DNA of 64,000 nucleotides from Anisodus tanguticus (taxonomy: Eukaryota > Streptophyta > Magnoliopsida > Solanales > Solanaceae): positions 1,853,001 through 1,917,000 of the forward strand of contig CM067550.1 of assembly GCA_034509755.1 (NCBI GenBank). The letters are read 5' to 3'. Below, one piece after another: positions 23,801-34,832 of the stretch. The notes below the pieces were generated by a model, which worked only from the letters and a program-made list of their open reading frames with translations, was not told the DNA's origin and did not search any database. The position numbers and the translations under genes are program-made. Each line of letters opens with the position of its first letter. The first letter of the stretch is position 1.

Positions 23801-25710
23801 CTGTGCAAGTAAAATAAATCTCTTATAGAAGTTTCAAACTAAAAGGAAAAAGTTTTGATACAATTGCTAGTCTAAAAAAATTTAATCAAACTGTTAACAA
23901 ATTTGAAAGATTGTGGGGTGAGTTGGTTGGTGGGCTGGTGGGCTGGTGGGTGTCTATAAAACTTTGTATCGACAAATTCACATGATAAATTGAGTCCTAT
24001 CCATATCGATGCTTCTGTTACACGCGAAGTAATATAACATAAGAAAGCTTTACTGATAACAGTTTAGAAATCTGATAATTTCCTGCTATAGCTAACAAAC
24101 AATGTGTATAATCTCTCTACCATGTATGTAGACTTGTTATACCAACCATATATAATTCTTTTGACCTGGGGTTGCACTGTGGGTTCATGAGCGATTATAT
24201 TTTATATGCAGGCTAAACTGCCAAATCATAAAAGCATTAAAGAAGTTTGGTAACCAGATTAGTGTGCGATTTGTGTTCATGCTAATCTGTTTGAGTGTTC
24301 CTTACTACTTAATTATCTATAGATCTTTGGATATGAAGTTCCTGTTTGTAAAGTAAAGTAATGAACTATGAAGATCACAACATTTCTTTTGTACTTGCAG
24401 CAACTAAATCACCACCATCGTCAGGTTCTCCTGTGTCTGGTTTCATTGATGGGAAGTTTGAGAGTGGATATCTTATTACAGTAAAGATTGGATCTGAGGA
24501 TTTTAAAGGTGTTCTGTATCAGGTTCCAATGAACCAAGAGTTGCAAAATCAGAATATTCTACCTGTTTACAACACTGGGAAAGCAGCATCTACAACTGGT
24601 GGGGTCGTTCGAAGAAAGCGTAGGAAGAAATGTGAAATTAAAAAGCGGGACCCTGCCCATCCCAAGCCTAACCGAAGTGGTTATAACTTTTTCTTTGCAG
24701 AACAACATGCCAGGCTGAAACCTCTTTATCCTGGAAAGGATAGGGAGATTAGTAGGATGATAGGTGAATTCTGGAACAATCTAAACGTACCCGAGAAGAT
24801 GGTAGGAACCAAATCATATATTTTTATATAGGGAAAAGGTCCAAGAATTTACCCCTATACTACACAAAATATCTTAATTTTACCCTTTGTTATACTTTGA
24901 GGCCATTCATGCCTTGTTGACAAATTGTCTCGTATTTGCCCTTGTGAATTCTGGGAAAAAAGTCTGAATTCATACCGTTACCAGTTTTAAAAAAAAAGTC
25001 TGAATTCACCTTTACTTTTGAAACTCCTTTAGGGTCAAGGACAAATACGAGACGATTTGCTGACGGATAATAATGGTATGAATGGCTCCAAAGTATAACG
25101 ACAATTAAGATATTTTGTGTAGTGCGTGGTTATTTATGACCCTTTTCCTATTTATATATTTCAAGACTTATGCTTGTTGTTTGTTTCATGCTAACTTCCA
25201 ATGGTTATATTCTGTTGAGTTCAGGTTTATCAGGAGAAAGCCTTGCAAGACAAAGAACGGTACAGATTGGAGATGCAAGACTATCGCGAGAGATTAACAA
25301 CCGGGAAAATTATTATTAGTAATCCGCTCCCAACACAATCTCCTCTTGAACACAATATTGATATGATTGATCAAGAAAGTGAACTTCAAAGTGAGAACGG
25401 AAATGTTTCTTGGAGTCCGGAGTACGGAGCAAGTTCTGATAAATGTGCACAGAGCAACTCAGAGAACAACAAAGGCACAGACCTGAATTTAGACGCTAAG
25501 GCCCCTCCGGTATTAGAAATGAAGGCAACTAACGTGATCGCGGAGGAATTTGAGTTGCTTAAGAGAGTAGACATGGTTGAATGCGAGGATAAAGAAATGC
25601 AGGAAGAAGATGAAGCTGATAAACAAGAAGAAGAATTACAACATAGCAAGGAAAAAGTTTTCTTCTTCCTAGAAGATAAAACTGTGTTACCAACTGTGGA
25701 GAAAATATAA
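20886..25710 (+). CDS. ARID and HMG-box DNA-binding protein (HMGB9/10/11/15 group)
   Basis: Six coding exons are at 20886-21052, 22354-22432, 22605-22764, 23041-23166, 24401-24801 and 25225-25710. All have GT-AG borders and join in frame to 472 residues. A Pro-rich head (1-30) precedes an ARID domain (about 35-128, with DLHRLFVEVTTRGG and FILRKYY). A linker and a basic NLS-like RRKRRKK follow (about 248). The HMG box spans about 260-335, with HPKPNRSGYNFFF and EKERYR-like helix III split by the last intron. An acidic Glu-rich tail follows. Plants uniquely fuse ARID to HMG. Members are nuclear proteins binding AT-rich DNA, and Arabidopsis HMGB15 acts in pollen tube growth (family knowledge). 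I chose the ATG at 20886 rather than one 33 nt upstream, because MASSS starts the conserved head. Which of the four paralogs this is remains open, though the length best fits HMGB15. Confidence 0.93.
24831..25148. mobile_element. MITE in intron 5 of the ARID-HMG gene, Mutator-like
   Basis: Inverted ends GGGAAAAGGTCC and ACCCTTTTCC are extended by CACAAAATATCTTAATT versus TTAAGATATTTTGTG. The flanks TTTTATATA and ATTTATATA are a near-perfect 9-bp duplication, pointing to the Mutator superfamily. The left end is 29 bp past the exon 5 donor. Confidence 0.78.
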
Positions 25711-26517
25711 ACATGGCTAAGCTAAATTAACTTCCTAGATATCACAACTTATCTTAATTATGGTGTCTGTTTAACTTAGTGATTATTTGTTGTTTAAATC
25801 TTAACTTTCTAGCATTAGTTATGACACAGTAGTATGAACCATTTCTGATGTATCTCATGTGCTTACTTCAAAGATTAACTGCCCTTTGTTCTTCAAGTGC
25901 ATTATATGCATAGTTCAAAATATGAGACTAATCTTTTCATTTTGTTTGACAGTGAAGACTTGGTTATGTTTCCAAGGTTCATTTGCCTATGTTCTTAACT
26001 TGTTTTAAAAGATGTGCATTATGAAAAGGTCAACGGGTTCTATGTTACTCGAACTCTTTAAAAATGTTGTCAGGTGTGTGTCAGATCCTTCAAAAGTACA
26101 TGTATTTTTTAAAGAATTTAACGCATGTGCGACAACATTTTTGAAGAGTCTAGCAACACATAAGACATGGTTATGAGTGGATTTTTTATGTAGAAATTGC
26201 TATTGAACATCAGTAACATTCTTTTGGTGTTAACCATGTCACAGATTCAACTAATTTGAATTTGCGCAGATAGGCTTACTAGGGGGTGGCTAAAGTGCTC
26301 TACATCTGAAACGTTATTCATTTCCAAAATTCGAAACCGAAACATTTGGTTAAGACTCAAGAGTGACCATACTGTTCATTTGGGTTTGTCAAACTTTGTC
26401 TAGTTTTAAAAAATAAGACAGAATTCTCATTTCATTTGACAATGACCTGATCTATAATAGAGGACAAAAAAAATGGAGAAGGACCGCCACTCTTTGATAA
26501 GCACGGCAAAAGATAAA
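25711..26517. other. ARID-HMG 3' flank with a small MITE
   Basis: This is the 3' untranslated region and spacer. At 26044-26157, GTTACTCGAACTCTTTAAAA and the inverted TTTTTGAAGAGTCTAGCAAC bound a ~115-bp MITE, related at its ends to the element at 48276. Confidence 0.6.
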
Positions 26518-27490
26518 TAACAACAATATATTCAGTGTAATCCCACAAAGTGGGGTCTGAGAAAGGTAGAGTGTACGTAGACCTTATCTTTATTTTGGCA
26601 GGTAGAGAGGTTGTTTCCGATAGACCCTCAACTCAGGTAACACAAAAGCAACATTAGAATAACAAGAAAATTAAAGCAGAAAAGGCATCAAGTATCAATA
26701 GAAAATAAAGAATAAGAGATATGCGAATGCTAAAATAAAATACAAGAAAATGACGGAAATAATACTGGTCAGCCAGAAAGGTACTACTACTCCTACTACT
26801 AGCCTTCTACCCTAATTCTCGACCTCCACATCTTCCTATCTAGGATCATGTCCTCGGTAAGCTGAACACTACTCATATCATGCCTGATCACGTCTCCCCA
26901 ATACTTCTTTGGCCTTCCTCTACCACTCTTCCAGCCCTCCATCGCAAGTCTCTCACACCTCCTCGCGGCACATATGTGCCTCTCCTCTATCATGTCTGAA
27001 CCATCTCAGTCTCGCCTCCAGCATCTTGTCTGCCACGGAGGTCACCCCTACCTTGTACTAAATTTTCTCATTTCTAACCATATCTCTCCTAGTCAGCCCA
27101 CACATCTATCTCAACATCCTTATTTCTGCAACTTTCATCTTCTGAACATGAGAGTTTTTGACTGGTCAAAACTCTGCCCCATACAACATCGTCGGTCTCA
27201 CTACTACTCTATAGAACTCACCTTTAAGTCTTGGTGTCACCTTCTTATCACACAAGACAACAAATGCGAGCCTCCATCTCAACCACCCTTCTCCAATACT
27301 ATGTGTGATATACTCGTCAATCTCTCCATTACCTTGGATTATAGCCCCCAAAATACTTGAAACTATCTCTCTTCGGGACGACTTGTGAGTCGAGCTTCCC
27401 TTCCACCTCAGTGTCACTCATCACCGCACTAAACTTGCACTCCATGTACTCTATTTTAATCCTACTCAACTTGAAACTTTTCAAAATTTA
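26518..27490 (-). mobile_element. RTE-type LINE 3' end with TS-like tail
   Basis: The - strand encodes the C-terminal part of a plant non-LTR reverse transcriptase: YLGAIIQGNGEID-like, VVRPTMLYGAE, RLRWFGHV-like and GRGRPKKYWGDVIRHDM motifs, spread over two frames with stops. It is 5' truncated. Past the ORF comes a ~150-bp 3' UTR and then (26518-26638) a tail matching TS SINEs: GGTCTATCGGAAACAACC, GTCTACGTACACTCTACC and a degenerate TTG end. It is a dead copy. Confidence 0.85.
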
Positions 27491-29234
27491 GCAGCTTCTT
27501 GAGAAATTGGCTTCTCATAGATCTACACATATAGTCTTTACCCCTAAGACAAGATCCCAATTTGGCAAAGAAAAAATAATTAACATGAATTAATTAAATA
27601 TTTCTCTTTGTCAACTTAGTTATGAGTATAAAAATTACAAAGAAACAACAGGTAATATTGTATGGTGCAACTACTTGTCAACTTTTGACTAAAATAATTA
27701 CTTAGTTTAATTTTAATGTTCTATTACTTATTTTTAGAATTTTTACATTATCAATGCATTTTAATATGTTATAACAAGTAACTTGTCTTATTTTTTAAGT
27801 TATGAATCTCGTTTTTTATACACGGTTACTTGTGGTTGTCGTTTATATGACCTGATACTGTAAAAAATCTTTTATATTATCAATATATCGAAGTGGATGT
27901 CTTAAATATTTATTTCTTTTCCATTTCTATTTAATATACATCCTTTTCTAGGGTTGGTTACAAATACTTTTTTCTAGGAAGTTTGTTCATTGAAAACAAA
28001 AAAAAAACATTTGTTTCTTTTAGAATCCAGTGATGGCTGCCCATGGATTCATAATATTCTTCCACATGACCCACCACATAAAAAGTGAAAATACAATGCA
28101 TACAAACAGAAAATAGAATGATTCTTGCTTTTGCTTTACACCATTTCTCTTTGCATTTTCCACCGCACCTTATAGTTATGTTATATATTCACACATTAAG
28201 CACTTGGAAAAAGAATATTAGAACACATTCACTTACACCACATTGGTGTTTGGCCTAATAAGAAGTATAAAAGAGGATTAATTTATGCTATTGTATCAAG
28301 ATACGTAATGTTATGGAACAAATGTCAAAAAAAAATTAAGCTTGAGAAGTATATACTACCCAAGTATGCCTCGATCAAATAGAAAAAACTATACTATGAA
28401 ATATGAATACTTATCGCAACTCAAGCACATGGTACATATTGTCCACTATATCTCAAAGACAAGAATTTTTCCCTTTTCATACGTCATTCGAACTCATAAA
28501 ATACGTAAACTTATATTATGACTTATATAAGACTACAACCCCCTCCCCCTCCCCCCCCCCTATATATATGAGATTTTCTAGGGTGTCAATTTTGCCTGTT
28601 TTCAAAAGCTTGTCAACCTAGAAGTAGTGGCGGAATTGACACCCCTTGCTGGAATTACACTGTGTAGATAGATAAGAAAAAATTATGTAAATATATTATA
28701 TATTGATTTCGCTTTGACTTCTCTTGTGTTTACTTTTTAAATTTGAACTCTTCTTAGTGAAAATGTTAGCTCCGCAGTTGTCCAGAAACCTTCCAGTTCT
28801 CACTTTGATGCGCCCTCATCAGCCTATCGATCTTCTAGTACTTTGACATTGTGACTAGTAATTAAAAAAATATAATAAAACTTTTGAACTTACAATTCGA
28901 ATATGATTATGCTTTGACAAGTAGTGTCTAGTGAGAAAGAACTTTGCTTATACCCATGGGCATATATAGAAGAGAATTTGTCTTTGTATTTTGTTACTTT
29001 TGATTACCGAGGATTTATAAGGTTACTTTATGTTGACTTGATGAGAATTTGTGTATTTGTTTAAGAAATAAAGAAATAAAGAAAAACTTATGAAAAAAGA
29101 TTTTTTTTTTATTTGTTTAATTATATGTATTGACTTGATGAGAATTTGTTTAAGAAATAAAGAAAAACTTATGGTCTACAACAAGTCAAAGATATTTGTG
29201 TGGTTATAGGTCATCTCATTAAACGTAAAAGGTA
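27491..29234. other. AT-rich intergenic stretch
   Basis: No gene was recognised. A pyrimidine-rich CCCCCTCCCC tract followed by TA repeats lies at about 28540-28570. A ~40-bp block (GACTTGATGAGAATTTGT...AAGAAATAAAGAAA) occurs near 29035 and again near 29132. Confidence 0.55.
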
Positions 29235-29353
29235 CTCCTTCCGTCCCAATTTATGTGTCACCATTTGACTTGACACGGTGTTTAAGAAAAAAAGAAAAAC
29301 TTTTGAAATGTGTGGTCTAAAACAAGTCTTATATAAATGTGTAAATGTAAATC

Positions 29354-29639
29354 TGAAAGAAATAATCCATTGATTATTTTCATTAATTGAAAGACAATAT
29401 ATACAATTTACATATTTTCATAATAGGAAAATCATATTCCTATTCTACTCCTAAAACCTTATTCTATTTGGAGACTAACTATACAATTATGGTAAGTGTA
29501 CAAGACTAATTAAGGTACAAGACTAATAAACACATTGTATACAAAATCATCCCATATGTGGGCTTCTACAGTAACTCGAGATATCATTGTTCATTCGATA
29601 TACATATGTATATTGTGTATATCAGATGTACATTTAACA
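29354..29639 (-). repeat. 3' LTR of Copia element 29354-34433
   Basis: It starts TGAAAGAAATAATCC and ends AGATGTACATTTAACA on the + strand. Its partner is at 34147. Confidence 0.95.
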
Positions 29640-32600
29640 CACCCCGCAGTCATAGCGGACGGTCTTCGAACGCTGAGACTGTTCCTAAAATCTTCAAAAA
29701 GGATCGAGGAAAGACCCTTTGTAAAGATGTCTTCAATCTGATATCTGAAAGGGACATGACAGACGCGTACTTGTCCACGAGCTACCTTTTCACGAACAAA
29801 ATGAATGTCCATCTCGATATGTTTAGTGCGCTAGTGCTGAATCGAATTTCCATAAAGATAGATGGCACTAACATTATGACAGTAAACTAAGGTAGCTTTT
29901 TGAATAGGACAATGAAGCTCTAAAAGAAGATTGTGCAACCAACATGATTCAGAGACCACATTGGCTACCCCTAGAGCGGGACAATGTCGATTGACGCTTT
30001 GCAGACCATGATACCAAGTTATTACCAAGAAACATACAATAGCCAGACATAGATCGTCTGGTGTCCGGACAGCCACCCCAATCAGCATCTGTGTACGAGA
30101 CAAGAGTAGATGTCGATGACGGATATAAATGTAAGTCATAGTCAAGTGTCCCCTAGATGTACCTAATAACGCATTTGAGTGCATTCATGTGTTCAACCCT
30201 ATGATCATGCATAAACAAACACACATGTTGTACGGCATACGTAATAACTGATCTCGTGAATGTAAGATACTGAAGGGCCCCTACAAGACTGCGATACCGG
30301 GTCAGATCCTCATAAGGTGAGCCAGCCGCAACACCCAACTTGGGTTTATTATCGACTGGAGTGGAAGTGGACTTACATGATGAAATCCCAGCCCTCTAAA
30401 TGATCTCAGCTGCATACTTCCTCTGTGATAAGAACAACCCACCTGCATGACGAGTAACAATAATTTCCAAAAAGTAACTCTCAAGGGCCCCAAGTCTTTC
30501 ATAACAAACTCAGAAATTAGCATTGTCATGATAGACTGGCGTAATGCATCAGAAGAGGCAGTCAAGATAATATCATCCACATATAATAATATATAAGCCA
30601 ATGAAGAACCATGATGATATATGAACAATGAATTATCAGACCTGCTGTGAGAGAACCAATAGTCGAAACATAGTCTACAAACCTCTTATACCAAGCTCGT
30701 GGAGATTGCTTAAGCCCATACAAGGACCTTTCAACAAACAGACATGATGAGGATATTTAGGATCCCTAAACCCCAAGGGCTGATACATATAAACTGTTTC
30801 CTTGAGATCACCATGTAAAAAAGCATTCTTCACATCTAATTGATGAATGAGCCATGCTTTCGAAAGAGCTAAGCTGAGCACAGTGCGAATGGTAGCCAGC
30901 TTGACCACCAGACTAAATGTCTCACCACAATCCACACCAACCTGCTGAGTCTTACCATCCCCTACAAGATGAGCCTTGTGCCTCGCAAAAGAACCGTCAG
31001 AATTATCCTTATGAGCAAAAATCCACATGAACCGAATAATATTAACACCAGATGGAGGGGGCACCAACTTCCACGTCTTATTATTAATAAGAGCATTATA
31101 TTCGTCGGTCATAGCAATTTTCCAATTCGAGTCATTTAAAGCAAACACTGGGTTACGGGGTAAAGGGAATTTATAAACATTGGAATGTAAATTAAAATGT
31201 CTTTTTGGTTTAAAAATATTATGTTGACTACGAGTGACTGGTCTTTGACTCGAGGGAGAATTGGGAGGATTTTGGAAAATATCGGGACTTGTGATGGACT
31301 GGCCAGCAGGCAGTGGGCCTGCTGGCCCAAATCGATAACTGGAGCCGGAACTGGACACGGGAACTGGGCCAAGATTGGACTCGGAATCAGTAACCTGAAG
31401 TGGGCCAGAACTGGGCAGGATAGATGGCCCAGTTTCTGGACCCAGAACTGTAGACGATGACTTTACAGGAGGACCAGCGGGCAGTGGGCCCGCTGGCAGA
31501 TTTGGGGTGCAGGACACGTTCAAAAACTGGTGACTAATATACGGGGATATATTATCATCCAAAAAATTATACGAACTAGGCACGGGAGTACTAACCTTAG
31601 AAAACGGAAATTGGGATTCATAAAAAATTACATGGCGACTAATGATGATTTTATTAGAAGATAAATCAAAACATTTATAACCACGATGATTTGTCGGATA
31701 ACCCAAGAACACACACAGAGTAGAACGAACCTGAAGTTTGTTAATTGTGGTGGACGGAAAGAGTGGATAACACAAGCACCCAAAGACCCTAAGATGTAAG
31801 TACGAATGAGTCTTATTATATAAAATTTAAAGGGGGGATGAATATGTCAAACATTTGCAAGAAAAAATGTTAAGAAGATATGTAGTCATTTGTAGAGCAT
31901 GATGGCAAAACAACGGAGGTATGGAAGCATGAATCAATAAAGTGCGGACAATGTTATTAATGGTATAAATTTTGTGTTCGGTTTTCCCAGTTTGTGAAGA
32001 CGTATAAGGGCAAAAAAAATGAAAATTAATCCTATTATTTGCACAAAATTCCCGAAACACCCCATTGTCATATTCTTTGCCATTATCACATTGGATTTTT
32101 TTTATTTCTCGTTCGAATTGGGTTCTAATGAATGCTCTAAATTTTAAGAAGATGGAAAAAATTTGAGATTTTTTCGCTATTGGAAAAGTCCATAAAATTT
32201 TAGAAAATCATCCAAAAAGAGAACATAATACCGATGACCCAAAGAACTAAGAACAAGAGACGTCCATGATTACTACGAATAATTTCAAATGGCATTAAAG
32301 TATGAGAATTAGAGTCTACAAATGACAACATAACAATTTTTTCTAAAGAACAAGATTGACAATTCGGAGTACTACGCGTACCCTTACAAGAAATAAAATT
32401 AGTTTTATGTAAGGAAGACAAAATAGACGACCCTGGATGACCTAGACGAACATGCCACAAAGAAGGAGCAAGAGGTGCAAAAATTGATGGCAATGCGTGA
32501 CTCGAGAAACCGAAACTTGACGTGATAGGATAAAGATCTCCCCTACTATCACACCTCATGAGAGGACTCCCCATCTTGAAATGCTTCACAGAAAATCCAA

Positions 32601-33990
32601 ATGGATCAAATTCGACAGAAATGGAATTATCAGTGGTGAATTTACGGACAAACACCAAATTTTTAATCAATTTATGAGCGTGAATGATATTTTTCAAAAT
32701 AAGGGGTGGATGGGGGGGGGGGGAGACAATGTTTTATGACCGTAACCACGAATTAGAATTGAATTACCATTTCCAATAATTATACCACGATTGCTGCTCA
32801 AATTGGAATAAGACGAGAGAATACCTAAGTCGGACGTCATGTGGGTAGTGGCTTCGGTGTCCATGTACCAATTTGGGTCTGGTGGATGTAATTCAAGTGT
32901 GTGCATTACGGCTACAATGTTAGTTTATGGGGGACCCGCTGCATGGTGGGCCTGCGGGGGCCGAGGCCCAAGAACACTACCCTATTGCCCCGGCCTAAAA
33001 CCTGGTTTGAAACCCGAGACTAGACCCGAGAAACTGGGCATGGGCTGTTGAGAATTATGGGCCCAGTTTCCCGGGTAATAACCCTGAAAACTGCCACTGT
33101 TTGGCCCAACTTGGCTGACCCAATTCCACTGCATAGGGGCCCAAATTTGTTGCTGCTCCTGACTGACCCGAGGGCCACTACCGCCACCACCACTGTTCCG
33201 CTACCACCCATGTTGCCGCTGCGATTTTTGTCATTATTTTTTCAATTCTGACCCCTTTTGCCTCCACCGTTGTTGGGGTTTTGGCCCGAGTTGTTGGAAC
33301 CGGAAGGGGGAAAATTAGACTCGATCATCATGACTACGAGACTAGCACAGGTAGCCGCTTTCTTGGCCAAGCCGGCTTCTTCGAGCGTCAGCATAGAACG
33401 AGCCTGATAAAATTGCGGAATAGGGCTGCTCTGACGAAGAAACGTGCCAATACCACTATATGCCTCAAAAAGGCCTGCAACCATCTGAAGGACAAGACGA
33501 CCGTTGGTAACTAGCGCACTAACGTTGCGGAGTTGGTCCGCCAGTTCCTTCAACCTTTTGCGATATGCTGAAACGTTAGGGAAATCTTCCATATTGACAT
33601 GAGAGAATTCCTGCGCCAAGGTAACAACACGGGAATTTTGATTATCTTGGAATATATCACGTACTCTATTCCAAGCCGTCATCGCCGTAGCATCTGGCTC
33701 GGTAATCGTCTGCAACAGGTCGATAGAAATAGTGGAATAAATCCACTGAAGAACAGTAGCATCAAGTGTCGTCCATAACGTAGGATCATCCTCGGGTTTT
33801 GGTACCATTGTATCCGTAGGAACCGCGGGGATAATGTGATGGAGGACTTGATGCGAGCGTACATGAACTTTGAACAGTTAGGCCCACGTCGCATATTGGA
33901 AGTTTTCTATATCAAGAATTATGGGGATGTGATTCTTAATATTAGAAAACAGCAAGGGCATGGTGAAACGTGTTCTTAGCCATAATAGCA
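29640..33990 (-). pseudogene. Broken Copia gag-pol polyprotein
   Basis: Gag begins near 33985 (- strand). A stop interrupts the frame just after NFQYATWA, and the frame then continues from 33808 to 33242 (UBN2-type gag). The protease at 32906-32694 reads WYMDTEATTHM, with Glu replacing the Gly of the catalytic D-T-G. The pre-integrase zinc region (WHVRLGHPG, then C-x2-C) and integrase core follow in separate frames. RT (30675-31775) has DVKNAFLHGDL, and YVDD lies in another fragment (about 30560). RNase H remnants end near 29590. The multiple frameshifts and stops make it inactive. Confidence 0.92.
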
Positions 33991-34146
33991 ACGCAAGACG
34001 TGATGTAGGGATTTTGAAGAAAAATTTGGGAAGATAAAAAAAAATTCCGGGCACGGAAACCGAGGAAGAGCTCGGAACCGGGCCGTTTGGACGGAAAGTT
34101 TGGGAGAAAATTTGCGAGAAAATATTAACCTAGACTTCTGATACCA

Positions 34147-34433
34147 TGAAAGAAATAATCCATTGATTATTTTCATTAATTGAAAGACTATATATACAAT
34201 TTACATATTTTTATAATAGGAAAATCTTATTCTTATTCTACTCCTAAAATCTTATTCTATTTGGAGACTAATTATACAATTATGGTAAGTGTAAAAGACT
34301 AATTAAGGTACAAGACTAATATACACATTGTATACAAAATCAGCCCATATGTGGGCTGCTACAGTAACCCGAGATATCACTGTTCATCCGATATATCATA
34401 TGTATATTGTGCATATCAGATGTATATTTAACA
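34147..34433 (-). repeat. 5' LTR of Copia element 29354-34433
   Basis: Near-identical to 29354-29639. The adjacent TGATACCA (34139-34146) is the complement of the primer-binding site. Confidence 0.95.
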
Positions 34434-34723
34434 AAATCATTTTATAAAATTAAATTATTTTTAAATATTGAAATGTGACATTCTTTTCTGGATATATCAA
34501 AAAGAAAATGATGTCATATAAATTGAGACAGAGTAATTAATACTTAAAATTAAATCATTACTAAATAAGAAAATGTAAACTGACTAACAAAAAAATATTT
34601 CATATCCACTGCTATTTTCAGTTCATCGTGTTTACGTCTTTAGGAATCAGTATCCATCTATCAAAAGAAAAAAAAAAGTCTAAACCAACTATTTAACAAA
34701 ATAGCCCTTCAATTCTCCATTAT

Positions 34724-34730
34724 TATAAAT
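34724..34730 (+). promoter_or_regulatory. Probable TATA box of the SERF gene
   Basis: TATAAAT lies 109 nt upstream of the ATG, followed by CT-rich leader sequence. It lies less than 200 bp from the MITE/Copia insertion. Confidence 0.5.
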
Positions 34731-34832
34731 CTCTCCCTCCAACTCTATATTTCTTCTATCGTCTTTCTCCGCTTTCTTTTGGTAAAGGTCATCCTCTGAT
34801 TCTTCTCTAGCGTCTCAATTCAGCTATTTACG

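Larger units (their letters stand above)
29354..34433 (-). mobile_element. Complete but degenerate Ty1/Copia element
   Basis: Two LTRs (286 and 287 bp) flank the body, with a 5-bp target duplication AAATC on both sides. The primer-binding site TGGTATCAGAAG (- strand, ending at 34146) complements initiator Met-tRNA. Internal order on the - strand is gag, protease, integrase, RT, RNase H, which defines Copia. I count about 15 substitutions and one indel between the LTRs, roughly 5% divergence. Confidence 0.95.
29235..34533. mobile_element. Stowaway-like MITE split by a Copia insertion
   Basis: Left half 29235-29353 starts after TA with CTCCTTCCGTCCCAATTTAT. Right half 34434-34533 ends ATAAATTGAGACAGAG before TA. 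Removing the Copia element and one AAATC copy restores a ~214-bp MITE. The MITE was therefore in place before the retrotransposon. Confidence 0.85.

Noticed and set aside
24361..24831. Separate HMG-box gene
   Set aside because: It is exon 5 of the ARID-HMG gene. Phases agree on both sides.
26974..27360. 128-residue open frame on +
   Set aside because: It is antisense to the LINE reverse-transcriptase remnant.
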